Shown: positions 52,119-63,543 of the stretch, piece after piece
Position numbering within the stretch: the stretch's first letter is position 1
Layout: every line of letters starts with the position of its first letter
Assembly (NCBI RefSeq): GCF_022376445.1
Contig: NW_025954963.1
Location: forward strand, 496,001-560,000
Reading direction: 5' to 3'
Source of the DNA: Fomitopsis serialis
Lineage: Eukaryota > Basidiomycota > Agaricomycetes > Polyporales > Fomitopsidaceae
Length of the DNA stretch: 64,000 bases
Made by a program: the position numbers and the translations under genes
Notes under the pieces: generated by a model
Database searches by the model: none
Told to the model about the DNA's origin: nothing
The model's input: only the letters and a program-made list of their open reading frames with translations

Positions 52119-55100
52119 ATGTCTCGCGCTTCCGGATCCTTAGTTGGCCATAATTTCACTTCTTTCGATGGTGCCGTACGGTCTACGTGGAAATTATCGG
52201 TAGGGCTCAGATTGTAAGTCAATCGAATACGACTGATTTGCTTCTGACTTAGGCCTTCTACTTGATTCTCAACACGTGGAACGAATGGTTACGCGGTTTC
52301 AATGACGGCGTCCAGGACATTCGTTCCTTCTCGTCGGAGGCTTCGGTTCATCTCGTGCTGGTGGAAGTGATCAAGTTGTGTCTGAGCTTGGCATACTCCC
52401 TGTGGCAATCAAAGTGGAGACTTTCGCAGTACGCCTCCACCGGTCCGTACCACTCAGACGAAGAAGCGAATGTGGCATCAGATCCCACAGACTCTCTGAG
52501 GCTCTATTCTCATGGCCATGAGAGTCCGCGTGGATCTGTGGAAGGCATGGTTGCAATACGTCTACCGATGAGGCCGTTCACGCTCGCGCACATCTTTGCT
52601 GTCGCTGCCATGTTGGCATCTTACCAGTACAACGTAAGGTGCTGGAGGCGATTGGGGAAGGTGTTTTGGGTGTTCACACAGTGGTTTCAGGTTGCGCTTG
52701 TCTGGGGACTCACCGACCAGTTGACATGTACTTGGTTCTGTCTTGCGGAACGCTCTGCACCCTCCTTTTATCGCATCTTATGCTCCTTCAGTCATTCCCT
52801 GCAATCCAATGGCACGCCGCGATTCTCCAGGTACGTCCGAAGGCAGTGTATGCTGCGATGCTAAAGAACTCAGGAGTTACGTAGTCATGTGGGTTCCTGA
52901 TGCTTCAGGTGAGCCTTCACGGCATGAGCTCGGACTCTGCCGGCAAAGTAACTCGCTGCAGATGTGGCTCGTATTGCATGTCTCTGCACATATACCCTAT
53001 CCAATCTTCATCGGCGCAGTGTTCTCTCGGTCGCTATCTTCTGTGATATGCAAACACGTGCGTGCATCCCTCATTATGTACGGGCGGTGACGAACAACCA
53101 ACACGCTGCAGCTTTACATCACACACGGCAGCATACCTTGGTATTCTCTGAATAATGCCCTGTTCGCATTCGGAGCCATCATCCGTCTGCTGTCTTACTC
53201 GTTCTCAGATGCAACCGAACCATTCTGGGTTGCATTGGGTTCTCATCCATTACGAACGCTCATTACGTGCGGCACAGCTGCAACAGCCGAATTATCAAGG
53301 ATTGTAGCGATCTATTGTACGTGCGACTCTTCTTGGGGCCGGAGGAACACTGACAGGCGTAGACTGGGACCCTGCTACAGAAGGTATCCTATCATCGACG
53401 AGCACCGCGGTGTATGTGCTCTTTGTCAGCTCTTGGGCTGGGAACTCTTGGCTGGGAGTCGTCCTCGGTTGCTTCATCGTAATATCAGCCTGCGCCATTT
53501 ATGTCTTATATCAATCGGATACAAACGACGAACAACGACATGGGAAGGTCCGCACGCTGTCACTCCATTCCTTAGCCGAATTCTAATTAATCGGTGCCAG
53601 AAGCCTTGGTTTCCCTTCCGCAGGACAGCGAGCGGCGCTGTCCTTCTGTCCGCCGTTTTCTATCTCGCCTTCACCGCGTCTCACGAGTGGGGGAGTGCGC
53701 TCCACCGGACAGGCAGGCCAACCTCTGTGGGCGACCTCGTCGTGACCTCGCCATCTAGATGCGTTCGAAGGCCGCTTGCGTCATGGACTTACTGGCCCGA
53801 CGAACGCACGTTCCATGCATTTGACAATGTACTGCTCATTGTCTTCTTTAGCCATGCGAGGTACGACGCCAACCTCGACTTCTATCGGGAAGTGTACTCC
53901 CAGTTCTTTCCCAACGTGAGTGCGTTCCGTCATTACGTGCCGCAGTGAAGTCTCAGTGTCCCCAACTCCATCACAGATCGTCTTTGTCGGTCCTGGAACG
54001 CGCGAAGACAAGGGGTTCCAGCACTCGTATGACGTGCTCGTAGACTCGTACGAGTCTGACGAAGATCTCTCCGACCCAGCGTTCTACAAGATGGCAGGCA
54101 GGGTGAGACGGCACGCTTGTGTACATGGCCACGTTCTCACTGTGCTATAGATGGCGCACCACATGCTCTTCACGGCGATGAAAGAATACGACTGTTACGA
54201 CGGGTACCTCTGGGCGCCTTTCGATACGCTCCTCAACGTGCCGCGCCTACAACTATTCGACCAGCGATACTTCTGGTACCACTCTCCTGCTGCGACATAC
54301 GTGCCTAACCCTGCGCTGGGCGACTCAGTTGCAGGTGCCAACGCGAGCCGGCACGCACCTCCGGCGAACATATCGCCTGACCCATACCTCGACCTATCGT
54401 CAGCCTGGAAGGGATGGGTTCAGGATTGGTGGTAAGCGATTGTTTCATCGACTAGCAACGGTCGCTGATGATTTTGTCAATCACCAGGTGGGGGTGAGCA
54501 CGCGGTGTTGATTCTCTCAAGATCTACTCTTACCCAGAGATCACAGTGATCCCCATGTTGGTCTCAGTGTGTGCATTCCGGCCTTCCACCGCGTCCCGCC
54601 GCCACTGCGAGAACAGCTCAGAGAGCGCTTGGACCCGTACACGAACAGCACAACCCGTCTCATAGGAGGCTCGGCCGATACGCTCTATATCCCCGGCAAG
54701 CATCGGCAAGTATTCATGGATACCTCGCGCTTTTTCTTGAGACACACTGCTTCCTCGAGATCGCGACGCCTACAGTTGTCCATCTGTCGCACCTCCCGAG
54801 GAGCCAATCCTCTTTGTTGACCATGTAAGCCCGAGCTTATCCTACTTGTAGCGTTGCTCATCTGCCTCTGCTTCAGTGGTGGATCTGGCAGCCGCCCTTC
54901 AACGCGTCTTACGTGCGTCAATGTGGGCCGAGGGATACGAAGTGGACACGTTCCACACCTTCCATTGGGGCGACCGCGATTCGACCGGGGCCTGGCGTGG
55001 CAATCCCGCACATATAGCGGATGTGCGCGCGCTGTTGGGAGAGTCTGCGCGGCGCCAGGGCGTTGAGTGGCCTTGGACTAGCACAGTTCCGGTCACTGCC

Positions 55101-55124
55101 GGAACGCCGAGGTCGACGCCATGA
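52119..55124 (+). CDS. Nucleotide-sugar-transporter-like protein fused to a large C-terminal domain
   Basis: The first exon is MSRASGSLVGHNFTSFDGAV. The first half resembles SLC35/NST transporters: FSSEASVHLVLVEVIKLCLS (the EV.KL helix), ASYQYNV, LQSFPAIQWHAAILQ (QW motif) and LQLYITHGSIPWYSLNNALF, then AFGAIIRLLSYSF and a last helix pair (TAVYVLFVSSW; VLGCFIVISACAIYVLY). A further span (TASGAVLLSAVFYLAFTAS) leads into a domain with FFSHARYDANLDFYREVYSQ, IVFVGPGTRE, AHHMLFTAMKEYDCYDGYLW, LWAPFDTLLNVPRL, LFDQRYFWYHSP, FLETHCFLEIATPTVVHL and TFHTFHWGDRD. That domain has a glycosyltransferase-like feel, but I cannot name its family. Single-base shifts occur near 52640 and 54930. The ORF is long and the two halves share one frame near 53700. 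Confidence 0.65.
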
Positions 55125-56198
55125 GACACGAGGACTTCTAGTTTGCAAGACCGGGCTGGACCGTGGACGTTATCTTCATTTCGAACCTCGAACACATGGA
55201 CCACTATCGTATACCACACGCTAGATGAATACTTTCGTTCAAACCATTTCTATCTCTATTTCTAACACTGCTAACTACCGATAGTACTTATGACTACGGG
55301 ACAGATGGCAAATAATCATATGCACGAAGAAACTCTATTGGGCACATGTGGTGTGCTCGGCGTCCGGGTGATGGCAGAAACGCAGAAGGTCGCTGTGACC
55401 CGTGTATGGCCGATGCTCGCCTTCGTTGTTGTGCAAGTGTCGTGAGTGGTAGTCGGACTAGACCATCACCAGACACTCCGCAGAACTCAGTTCATATTGA
55501 CTGGTAACTGGTACCTCGGCTGAAGCATCCACTGCGTGTGCAATCATCCCACCTTTTTTGTATGTTTCATTGTCTTCGAATGGCGACCCTATGCTGCTGC
55601 AGACGCATGTACGCGCATCAGATCAGACCTGGATGGTGACACCATCGAGAGAGATGCAGTTCCCAAGACTACTGTCAGTTGCCATCTACAGCATGGCCAG
55701 CCTGAGGTACAGTTGCACATAGGAGGAGGATAGGAGATCTCACATTCGGGCAGGTCGTGCTATGGCCGGAGATCGTCAGGGCAGACGACCCAGACGACCC
55801 CACAAGGGCCGAGCGGGAGGACCTTTCAAGCAAACAAGCCATCAAATTCGATCGCTTGCGACAGAGCACGCTCAAATCCGATCGTGAACGAACTGGGTCT
55901 GATCAGTGGATGCTCTCCGGCTGGTGGACTGCTCGAAACGGCCAGGCTGCCAATCAGTACACTACTTACGCCTGGCGTGTTCCCATTGCAAGCCATGCGC
56001 GCAGCCACCCAGTACAGCCACCTTCAGCCACCTACGTCTCCGAATCTGACTGACTGTCCACCGCTGAACGGTTTCAGCAATGTCGCAGACTCTCAACACA
56101 TCTAAAAGACGAGGGAAGGTGGACTGACAGGCAGGCGTACCTGGCGACTCCTGTGACTAGATTTGAATATTGGATATTGAGGTCCAGGAGCGGGTGTA
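55125..56198. other. Gene-poor stretch; nothing supported
   Basis: About 1.1 kb without a recognisable frame. A plus-strand frame at 55757-56053 has no identifiable content and no conserved pattern. Confidence 0.4.
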
Positions 56199-56582
56199 CT
56201 ATTCCTCCCGTCGATCGTTGTAGTACCAACTTATCCTCAGGCACTGCCGCATACGCAAAGTTGAGGGGTGGTCCTGGTGGGAATGTGGCCCAAATATCCA
56301 AGTAGCATCGCAGTTTGGCTGCATCCGAGCTGAGCAGTGTTCGGCATCAGGCCACTGGCAGATAGATCGCACAAGGTTCGAGGCGGAAACTTTGTCCACA
56401 CCGGTGCACGCGATAGTACGGGCTTGCCCGACTGAGATGGGCGCCGGGGCTGCGCAGGCAACCGAGACGTCTGCGTGCACATCATCTCGTTGCAGGGCTG
56501 CGACGCGGGCAACAGCGACAGGAGGGCCTCTGGAGTAGGAGATCCCGAGAGCAGCGATACAAGGAACTAGAAAAGACTGCAT
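56199..56582 (-). CDS. Candidate small secreted protein (weak)
   Basis: From the ATG at 56582 the frame begins MQSFLVPCIAALGIS, hydrophobic like a signal peptide, followed by an Ala/Val-rich stretch (VAVARVAALQRDDVHADVSV) and several cysteines (ACAAP, RTIACTGV, RSICQWPDAEHC). Codon content is ordinary. The frame after about 56310 may be wrong: another minus-strand frame reads IWATFPPGPPLNFAYAAVPE and DLNIQYSNLVTGVARY. It is divergent from the seven-helix gene by 167 bases. No family was recognised; it may not be a gene. Confidence 0.25.
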   Translation of the reverse strand: MQSFLVPCIAALGISYSRGPPVAVARVAALQRDDVHADVSVACAAPAPISVGQARTIACTGVDKVSASNLVRSICQWPDAEHCSARMQPNCDATWIFGPHSHQDHPSTLRMRQCLRISWYYNDRREE

Positions 56583-56667
56583 CAGCTCGCTGATATGATG
56601 TGTGGTCGGCGGCTGTATGAAGCACCGCCTGGTCGGACTGTAGCCGCCCAGATACTGGCTAGCCTTG

Positions 56668-56749
56668 TATATACCCCGCCATCGCTTTCCCCTCCTACGG
56701 GCTTCCCTCCTTTCCATCTTGACGACGTCCACCGTCCCCGGCCGCCACG
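56668..56749 (+). promoter_or_regulatory. Core promoter of the seven-helix gene
   Basis: TATATAC at 56668-56674 lies about 80 bases before the ATG and is followed by a C/T-rich leader (56678-56745), a good fungal TATA-plus-CT arrangement. The assignment rests on spacing and composition. Confidence 0.45.
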
Positions 56750-58214
56750 ATGTCCGACAACTCGACCAACTCGACGGGTAGCGACAACGGCACCGTCACC
56801 CTTCCTGCGTCCCTCGACCTCCCGCCCCACCTGAGCGCGCAGAAGTACTTCTTCGTCTGCACGCTTACCGTCGCGGCATGGGACGTCCTTGTCCTTACGC
56901 CCCGGACATGGCGACTCATGAAGAGTCGCGGCTGGCCGCTCCTCAAGCTCATCTACTACTTCCTGCGGGTCTACGTGCCGATTGAGTTCACCATCGTCGG
57001 TACGTCCTCCGGTCGCCGGCCGCATGACTGGGCTTATCTTGGGTTCCAGGTATTGCTTTCTTCGACACCAACTGGTCTCTCGATGTAAGCAGACATCCTT
57101 CGATCGCATGGGTAGTCGGAATTGACCCTGCTGCAGCGCTGTTCCAAGTTCTACCTCTTTGAGCCGATCTGCACCGCCATTCTTCTTGCAATCACCTCCT
57201 TCGTCCATGTTTACCGTGTCCACGCTATCTACGACAAAGACAGGTCCATACTCTATGGCATGGGCGGTCTCTACGCCGTTCAGATCGTCGTAACGGCCAT
57301 TTGCTGCGGCTTCTACCGGGGTACGCACGTCGCCCCCGTCTCACTATGTGCTCACAGCGGGCTATGCAGTGACACCGCTCCGGGAGGGCCAAGGCTGCAT
57401 TGCTGAGCCGAAGCACATATGGGTTGGCATCTACTGGCTGTCTGCGACGCTCCTCTACACCGCTTCGGTGAGCCCGGCGATGATGAATCCGGAGATGTAT
57501 CACACTGATCATGATGCCGCCCAGCTGGTTTTGGCTGTCATGCGGTCATACAGGTCATACAAGGCAAAATCCAACAACCTTTGGAAGCTCATGCTCCGTG
57601 ATGGTCTCAACCTGTACATGGTGAGCGGTCTCGGTGATTGGTTCTACACAACAGATGCTGACGAATGTGGTGCATCAGTCTGTTTGGCTGGTCAACATGG
57701 TCAACATGCTGTTCTGGTTCATCATCAAGCCAACGGGCCCCGAGGACCCCATCCGCACCATCGTCAGCAGGTAGATTATCACGTCCAACTGTCCTACCAA
57801 CGTTTGATTGACCACGGTCTATTTCAGCATGGCTGCCGTCCTCACGGCATCCATGACCATGCGCATCATCCTTGCGGTCCGTGGGCCGCTCACAAATGGC
57901 GGTCGCTACGCGGGGTCGAAGCAGTCGCCGCGCGCTCGAATGGCACCGTGCGCTCGCGCGGGCCCACCGGTCAGGGCACGAACCCGGTGCTGTCCGTCCA
58001 GCAGGTGCAGCCCGCGACGTACACCGTCCCGCTCGGCACGGAGGCCAAGAACACCGACTGGACGGGCGAGGACGGCAAGAGCAGCGTGAACGAGGGCGAG
58101 AAGGGCGGCATCTACACCATCGAGCCCCCCGTCGCCGATGACGTCCACACGGACGACGCGGTCAGGATCGCGATCAGCACCGAGATTCACGAGCAATACC
58201 CGAGGGAGAAGTAG
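56750..58214 (+). CDS. Seven-helix integral membrane protein (DUF6533-like)
   Basis: An orphan membrane protein of a type expanded in mushroom genomes. The N-terminus MSDNSTNSTGSDNGTVTLP has several N-glycosylation sequons and should be extracellular or lumenal. Helices: YFFVCTLTVAAWDVLVLTP, LLKLIYYFLRVYVPIEFTIV, FYLFEPICTAILLAITSFV, LYGMGGLYAVQIVVTAICC, HIWVGIYWLSATLLYTAS, NLYMASVWLVNMVNMLFWFI and SMAAVLTASMTMRIILAV. The W-D-x-L-x-L and R-YVPIEF patterns resemble DUF6533. The hydrophilic tail carries SVQQVQPATYTVPLGTEAKN and EKGGIYTIEPPVADDVHTDD, ending EQYPREK. One base is missing near 57915 (GGGG run) between the last helix and the tail. No ligand or function is known. Confidence 0.75.
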
Positions 58215-59017
58215 AGGTGTGTATTGGTAGGTGACCGAGTGCTTCTTGGGCTGTTGTGCTGTGTGTTTTGATAGTCGGTGGTCGGTGGCTTCATCTATAC
58301 TTGCTTCATCGTCGTCCATGTCCGTATGTGTACGATTTAGGCTGTATTTATCTAGTGTTTGATTTTTGTGCGTTACCAATGTCGCTCTCTAATGCGCACA
58401 CTGCATAGCTAGCGTGGCTATAGATCGTTATTTTTCCTGCAAGCTTGTGTCATCTGGGGATGTCGCCGCCGTTGTATGTAATAGTGTTCATCGTGGAGTC
58501 ATATACTTAGATCGCCGACCTCGCTGTGCCTGAGACCGCACAGGCACTCCGAGCGTCCGCCGTCCCCGCTCGGCTTGGTCGCGGTGTCATAGGTGACAGC
58601 GAATCGCGATGTCGAACGTTGTCTGCAGAATCAAGTGCAGACTGCTGTATTTCGTTCAACGCCTGGATTCTAGTCAGCCCATATACAGTACTGCCATACT
58701 TGCCGGCGCGACAGCCGCTCACCACTGGTCAACTGCTCTGCGAACCGTGTCACAAGGCCACTCGGCAACTCTCGTGCTATCTGGCAGCCGTGCTTCACCA
58801 GGTTGTGCACTTGCGCGTTCTTCTCATCCCGGCATGTGCGCACAGAACCGGCAAATTTGCCCGGTGCAGCGCCGCACGGGGAGGAATCACTGCATGCACC
58901 CATGGCCAAGTCGACCTATTATATATGACCCAGAATAGCCGTGTCCAGTGTTGCTCAGGCTGCTCTTCCGACTCGACTGTGTCCAGCCGCAGCCTTCGGT
59001 GACAGCTAGGATTCAGG
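58215..59017. other. Spacer before the CoA-ligase-like gene
   Basis: Contains the 3' flank of the seven-helix gene. TATTATATATGA at 58917-58928, about 90 bases before the next ATG, is a likely TATA box. A plus-strand frame at 58526-59002 has no recognisable content. Confidence 0.4.
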
Positions 59018-61212
59018 ATGGTCTTCAAGTCGCCGTTCCCCGAGGTGCCGCCCCTGCCTGACCAGAACGTGCACGACTTCATATTCAACTCGGGGCGGAT
59101 CCCGGAGAAGGACTACGTCCTCCATATCGACGGCCTGACGGGGGAGAAGCGGACGCGTTCCGAGTTCGTCGAGAGGGTGCGGACTGCTGCTACGGCATTA
59201 TGCCAACCTCATCCCAGAGGTCCCGGGATCGGTGGGGAGCGAAAATCGTTGGCATCCTAGGTCATAACTCACTGGTGAGTCTCCGGCTATGGCTCAGGAG
59301 AAGTGAGAGACAATGGGTACTAAACATGAACACGACACCAGGACTATATAGTCCTCGTTCATTCGCTTCTCGTGCTCGCGACTCCGCTTGCACTCCTGTC
59401 TGCCTATGCAACCGCCTATGAGCTAGCCTACGCCATACGCACGTCCAAGGCGACATGCCTTTTCGTCGGACCCGACCTATTTCCTGTCGCGCTTCAAGCA
59501 GCCCGGGAGGTTGGCCTGCCGGAAGAGCGAATATATGTACTCAGCGGACACATCAAGGGGAAGAAGAGTTTGGCGGATTTCATTGACGAGACCCGCGAAC
59601 GACGGACGCCTGCGGTACCCGTGAGGCCAGCTACCAAAGACACACTGGCCTACCTTGTGTTCTCCAGCGGCACAACGGGGCTGCCAAAAGGCATGTGCAT
59701 CGACTGTCCTTGCGCTCCCAGATTAATATTCATAGCATCCTGAAGCCGTCATGGTTACGCACGGGAACATCGCTGTTTCGTATATGCAGAACGACATCTG
59801 TCTCAAGGCGGTTGGTCTGCCTACGCCAGTAAGTGCACGAGCAATCCGCATCTCACCCGTAAGCCTTATATATCGTAGCCAGTTCCCCCAGTGGGGCTCG
59901 CATTTCTGCCGTACTATCACACTTACGGCCTGCATATGATCTGCCTGCGTGGGCTCTGGGCTCCTGTGACATTCGTTGTCATCCCAAAGTGGGACGCGAA
60001 CCTCGTCCTCAGACTCATCCCGAAGTGCGTCCATCCAACGTCGTCACTTACCCCTGCATCCTGACACACACCTCAGATACCGCGTGAAATCCTATATATG
60101 ATCCCTCCGCGCTGCACCAGCTCGCGTACCACAAGTTGCTGCGCCGGAGGATTTCGCTACGTCATGTCGATCGTCTCCGGCGCCGCACATCTGCCTCCTA
60201 AGCTCGCGGAGTTCTTTAGGAAGGCGATAAGAGCGGGGCCCGATTCGTGTATGCTGAAGGTAGTCGTCTGCCCTTTGAGCTGCCCGAGTGTAACCTGGCT
60301 GATGCCCGACGTGAACAGGGTTTGGGATGTCAGAGGTGGTGAGTCGAGGCCAGCAGCACTCGAGGTTAACTTGGAGCTCAACCATCCTAGACGATCAGTG
60401 CGACTCGCCAACCATCACCTACCATGTTCGACGGTCGAATACCCGCGGTGCTGGGCTCTGCAGGCTCCTGCTGCCCAGCATGGAAGGCAAGATCGTGAAG
60501 GAAGATGGATTGAGGCGGCGTGAACGAGGCGGGCGAGCTGTGGTGAAAGGAGGGAACGTCGTCCCTGGCTACTGGGGCAACGACAAAGCGACGCGAGAGA
60601 CGTTCTCGGATGGCTGGTTGAAGACCGGCGACCAGTTCAAGGTGGACGAACTCGGCAGACTTAGTGCGTGTCTACTCCGACTGGTCGTCTACAGCCAAGA
60701 ACTAACTATCTTGCTGCTACTTAGTTTTGTTGAACGAGCCAAGGTGCGACCACGCTTCTCTGCATCTACTTGCTGTCTCACCTCCCTTCTCAGGACACCC
60801 TCAAGGTCTCGGGTTCGCAGGTCGCGCCTACAGAGATCGAAGCGCTCCTCATGGCACACCCGGAGGGCCTCATCCAGGACGCATGTGTCGCAGGCGTGTC
60901 TGGTGGACGGACGTCAGACGAGAAGGTCCCGCGTGCATGGGTAGTCCTCAGCGACAGCGGCCGCAGAATAGGGTCCCGCGAGGTCGTCCAGAAGCTGGAG
61001 GAGTGGACGAAGAAGAACCTGAGCAAGTACAAGTGGTTGAGAGCAGGGATTGATACTGTGGATGAGGTGGGATGTGTTGTCGACTTGAAGAGAGCTGCGC
61101 TGACGATAGTGTGGATGCCAAGATACCGAAGTCGCCCACGGGGAAGGTGCTCCGCCGTGTGCTGCAAGACCGTCACGAGAGCGAACAGCGCAAGCCTCTT
61201 GCGAGGTTATGA
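59018..61212 (+). CDS. AMP-forming acyl/aryl-CoA ligase (4-coumarate-CoA-ligase-like)
   Basis: An ANL-superfamily enzyme that activates a carboxylic acid as an acyl-adenylate and joins it to CoA. It starts MVFKSPFPEVPPLPDQNVHDFIF. Signature motifs: A3 P-loop YLVFSSGTTGLPK, then AVMVTHGNI across an intron; FLPYYHTYGLHM; SIVSGAAHLPPKLAEFFRKA; GRAVVKGGNVVPGYWGND; A7 WLKTGDQFKVDELG; A8-A9 LKVSGSQVAPTEIEALLMAHP; and A10 PKSPTGKVLRR with the catalytic Lys. The end KPLARL is not a clean SKL-type peroxisome signal, though ARL is a weak variant. Many introns and possible indels (near 59205 and 60120-60160) blur exon edges. The substrate cannot be read from the sequence. Confidence 0.85.
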
Positions 61213-61671
61213 TCATGTGTCTAGCATCACGGCGTACTGTGCGCTTTGTCGTCGTTCGGGCTCTACTCGAGTCTGCGGATCATTCCTGTGTTAGAGCGAG
61301 TTACTCTCATAATCATATATCCTCAGGCTGAGACTGTCCAGGGATTTTCTTGTATACTACGACTTCTCATGATAACCCACGATGTCTTGACGCATGCTGT
61401 CCTCGCGCGGCATGCACTATGTATACTAGTCCAGAGTTCCAGACAATATTACCAGGCGATGATGTGCCATGCGAGTACGATCACCTGACTGTCGCGCATC
61501 GCGACTGTCGGCGACGTCGCGGACGACGCGCCTGAAACATTGGCGCTGTATGAATCATAGTACTTTCGGAGCCCCTCGCTTATGGCTAGCTCGAGATCCA
61601 TGCAACGACTGAAGATATAAGCTCACGGTACATACCCTCTTCCGTACCTGCAGAAACTTCCACCTGCTTGC
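61213..61671. other. Spacer after the CoA-ligase gene
   Basis: Contains a GC-rich inverted repeat at 61500-61521 (CGCGAC against GTCGCG) and nothing else recognised. Confidence 0.35.
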
Positions 61672-63034
61672 ATGCCTTCAGATTTTATCCGTATAGCGTG
61701 AGTTCGACCCGGCTGGGAGAGACCTATTCTTACTCACATCATGACCAGGGCTCTCATGCTGTTGTACTCGGCGATGATAGAAAACGAGGACGAGGACCAC
61801 AGTACTGACGAGGAGCGCTTTAGTGAAGAGGAGAGGACTGGGATGAAGAGCCGTCTACCTCGTCAGCCCGGAAGCGGAACATGACGAAGTGGGCCCCGAC
61901 GGCGACGAAGATGAGCAGGACGATGACAACGAAGACGAAGACGAACCGGCGCAGAAGCGCACGCGGGTAGAGGATAACGCTGTGGTCCGGCACCGTAACA
62001 TGGTGCGCAGAGCGGCCCGTCCTCACAACACGTTGACGTCGTCCTCGCACAGTCACCTGGACCCACCTTCACCAGGTCGACCTGACCCTTACCAGACGCT
62101 CCCACCTCCCAGTGACCATTGGATCCAATTGCGCCTCCAGCTATGTCGCTTCAAGGGCGTGTATCGCATCGTCCGCTTTCCGCTGACTACACCTTTGCGA
62201 CGCTGTACAAGTTCCTCATGTTCAGCTTCGGATGGTCCGGCGATCATCTGCACGAGTTCAACGTCCTCAGTAACATTGAGATGTACGCGACGCGTCCCGG
62301 CGAGATCAAGAAGTGGTCGCAGCCGCTCCCAGAGCAGCCAGACCCCGACGACCATGAGGCGTATATGCAGTGGACGTATCGCTACTTCCGCGACAAGGAT
62401 CCCATAATGCGAATCGTCCCGTGGTCGGTGCGCGGCGGGCGCGGCCGAGGCTTTGAAGTCGAGGAGTTCACGCAGGTGTTGGAAGACCATACAACCACCC
62501 TGGGTGATGTCTGGAACAAGACGACAAGGAAAAACGCCGCCAAAGGAGAGTGCAGGAACAAGGATATCGCCATTAAGTTCGTTTACGACTTCGGAGGTGA
62601 GACTAATTCGTGCTCAGTTGTGGCAAGGGCTGATGGTCGCGGAGATGAATGGGAGGTCCACATATCCATTGATTGTACGAAGGACGGTCACTACATGTTT
62701 CATGGCGAGCCAAGAGATTATCCGGAGGTCATGGTCGCCAAAGGAGCGGTGAGGAGGCTTGGACCCTGTGCTACCAGATTGTCTTCATTGACGACCGGAC
62801 GACATAGCCTCCTATCGAACATGCAAGCGACCTTCTTCCTGGAGTGCGTGTACACATTACGGAGATCCCTGTGACAGTGACTTACCGCGAGCTCCAGGAG
62901 GTTGCAAACAAGAAGAAAGTCTCCCTCTTCTGTTCAAACTGCACTTTCGCCCATTTGTCGCCGGAAAGGTGGGGTCAGTGACACGCAAGACAGAATTGGC
63001 CATCTACAACATCGAAGAGGACGAGGCGTCGTGA
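61672..63034 (+). CDS. pRiA4b ORF-3-like domain protein with acidic N-terminus
   Basis: The domain was first described on a bacterial plasmid and also occurs in fungi; its biochemical role is unknown. A short first exon MPSDFIRIA (intron GTGAGT..CCAG) leads to ALMLLYSAMIENEDEDHSTD, then DEEPSTSSARKR and a DEDEQDDDNEDEDEPAQKRT tract that looks disordered with a basic nuclear-type patch. The conserved domain reads WIQLRLQLCRFKGVYRIVRF, DYTFATLYKFLMFSFGWSGD, HLHEFNVLS, and after an intron (about 62600-62642) YDFGDEWEVHISID. IRL..., FGW...HLHEF and YDFGD.WE.. are the family's hallmarks. The end is KTELAIYNIEEDEAS. Shifts of one base are inferred near 61838, 61880 and 62183. Confidence 0.7.
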
Positions 63035-63543
63035 GGCCGCCCGGGAAGCGCAACGTTGAGGTACTTGCATGCCTAAACAGCCTGCCAACGCCATACGTTG
63101 TTAGTCACACCTTTGTTGTCCGGTTCCGATTTATATGCTACCGCGCATTGCTTACCTAGGGGAGCTCGCTGTAATGTCCTCATAATGTAGTCTTCGATCC
63201 GTTGACCTGCCGTAGTTACGGCGAATGACGCTGCTAGAGCCTAGCACTGTTGGACGGTCCAATTGGACCTCCTCAAGTTCGCCGCGTAGAGGTAGTGCTG
63301 GAACGAATGGCACGGTACTGGCAACAAGAGTCAAGACTGAGTCAGTACTGAGTGTCCAAGAGCAACAGTTCGCGACCCGGAGTCACAGAACGAGCAAGAG
63401 CGGCTGATTCGCAACGGACGTTGAACGCCACACGAGTTTCCATTTCCGGATACCCACTGTAACAGCCACTACACCTTGCCGAAGCGACAAGCAGGCTCTC
63501 TCATCTACCCTCACTTCACCCGTCATCTCTCCTTCCCGCCGTC
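63035..63543. other. Spacer before the V-ATPase gene
   Basis: Contains the promoter of the proteolipid gene with a CT-rich leader before 63544. No other content was recognised. Confidence 0.35.
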
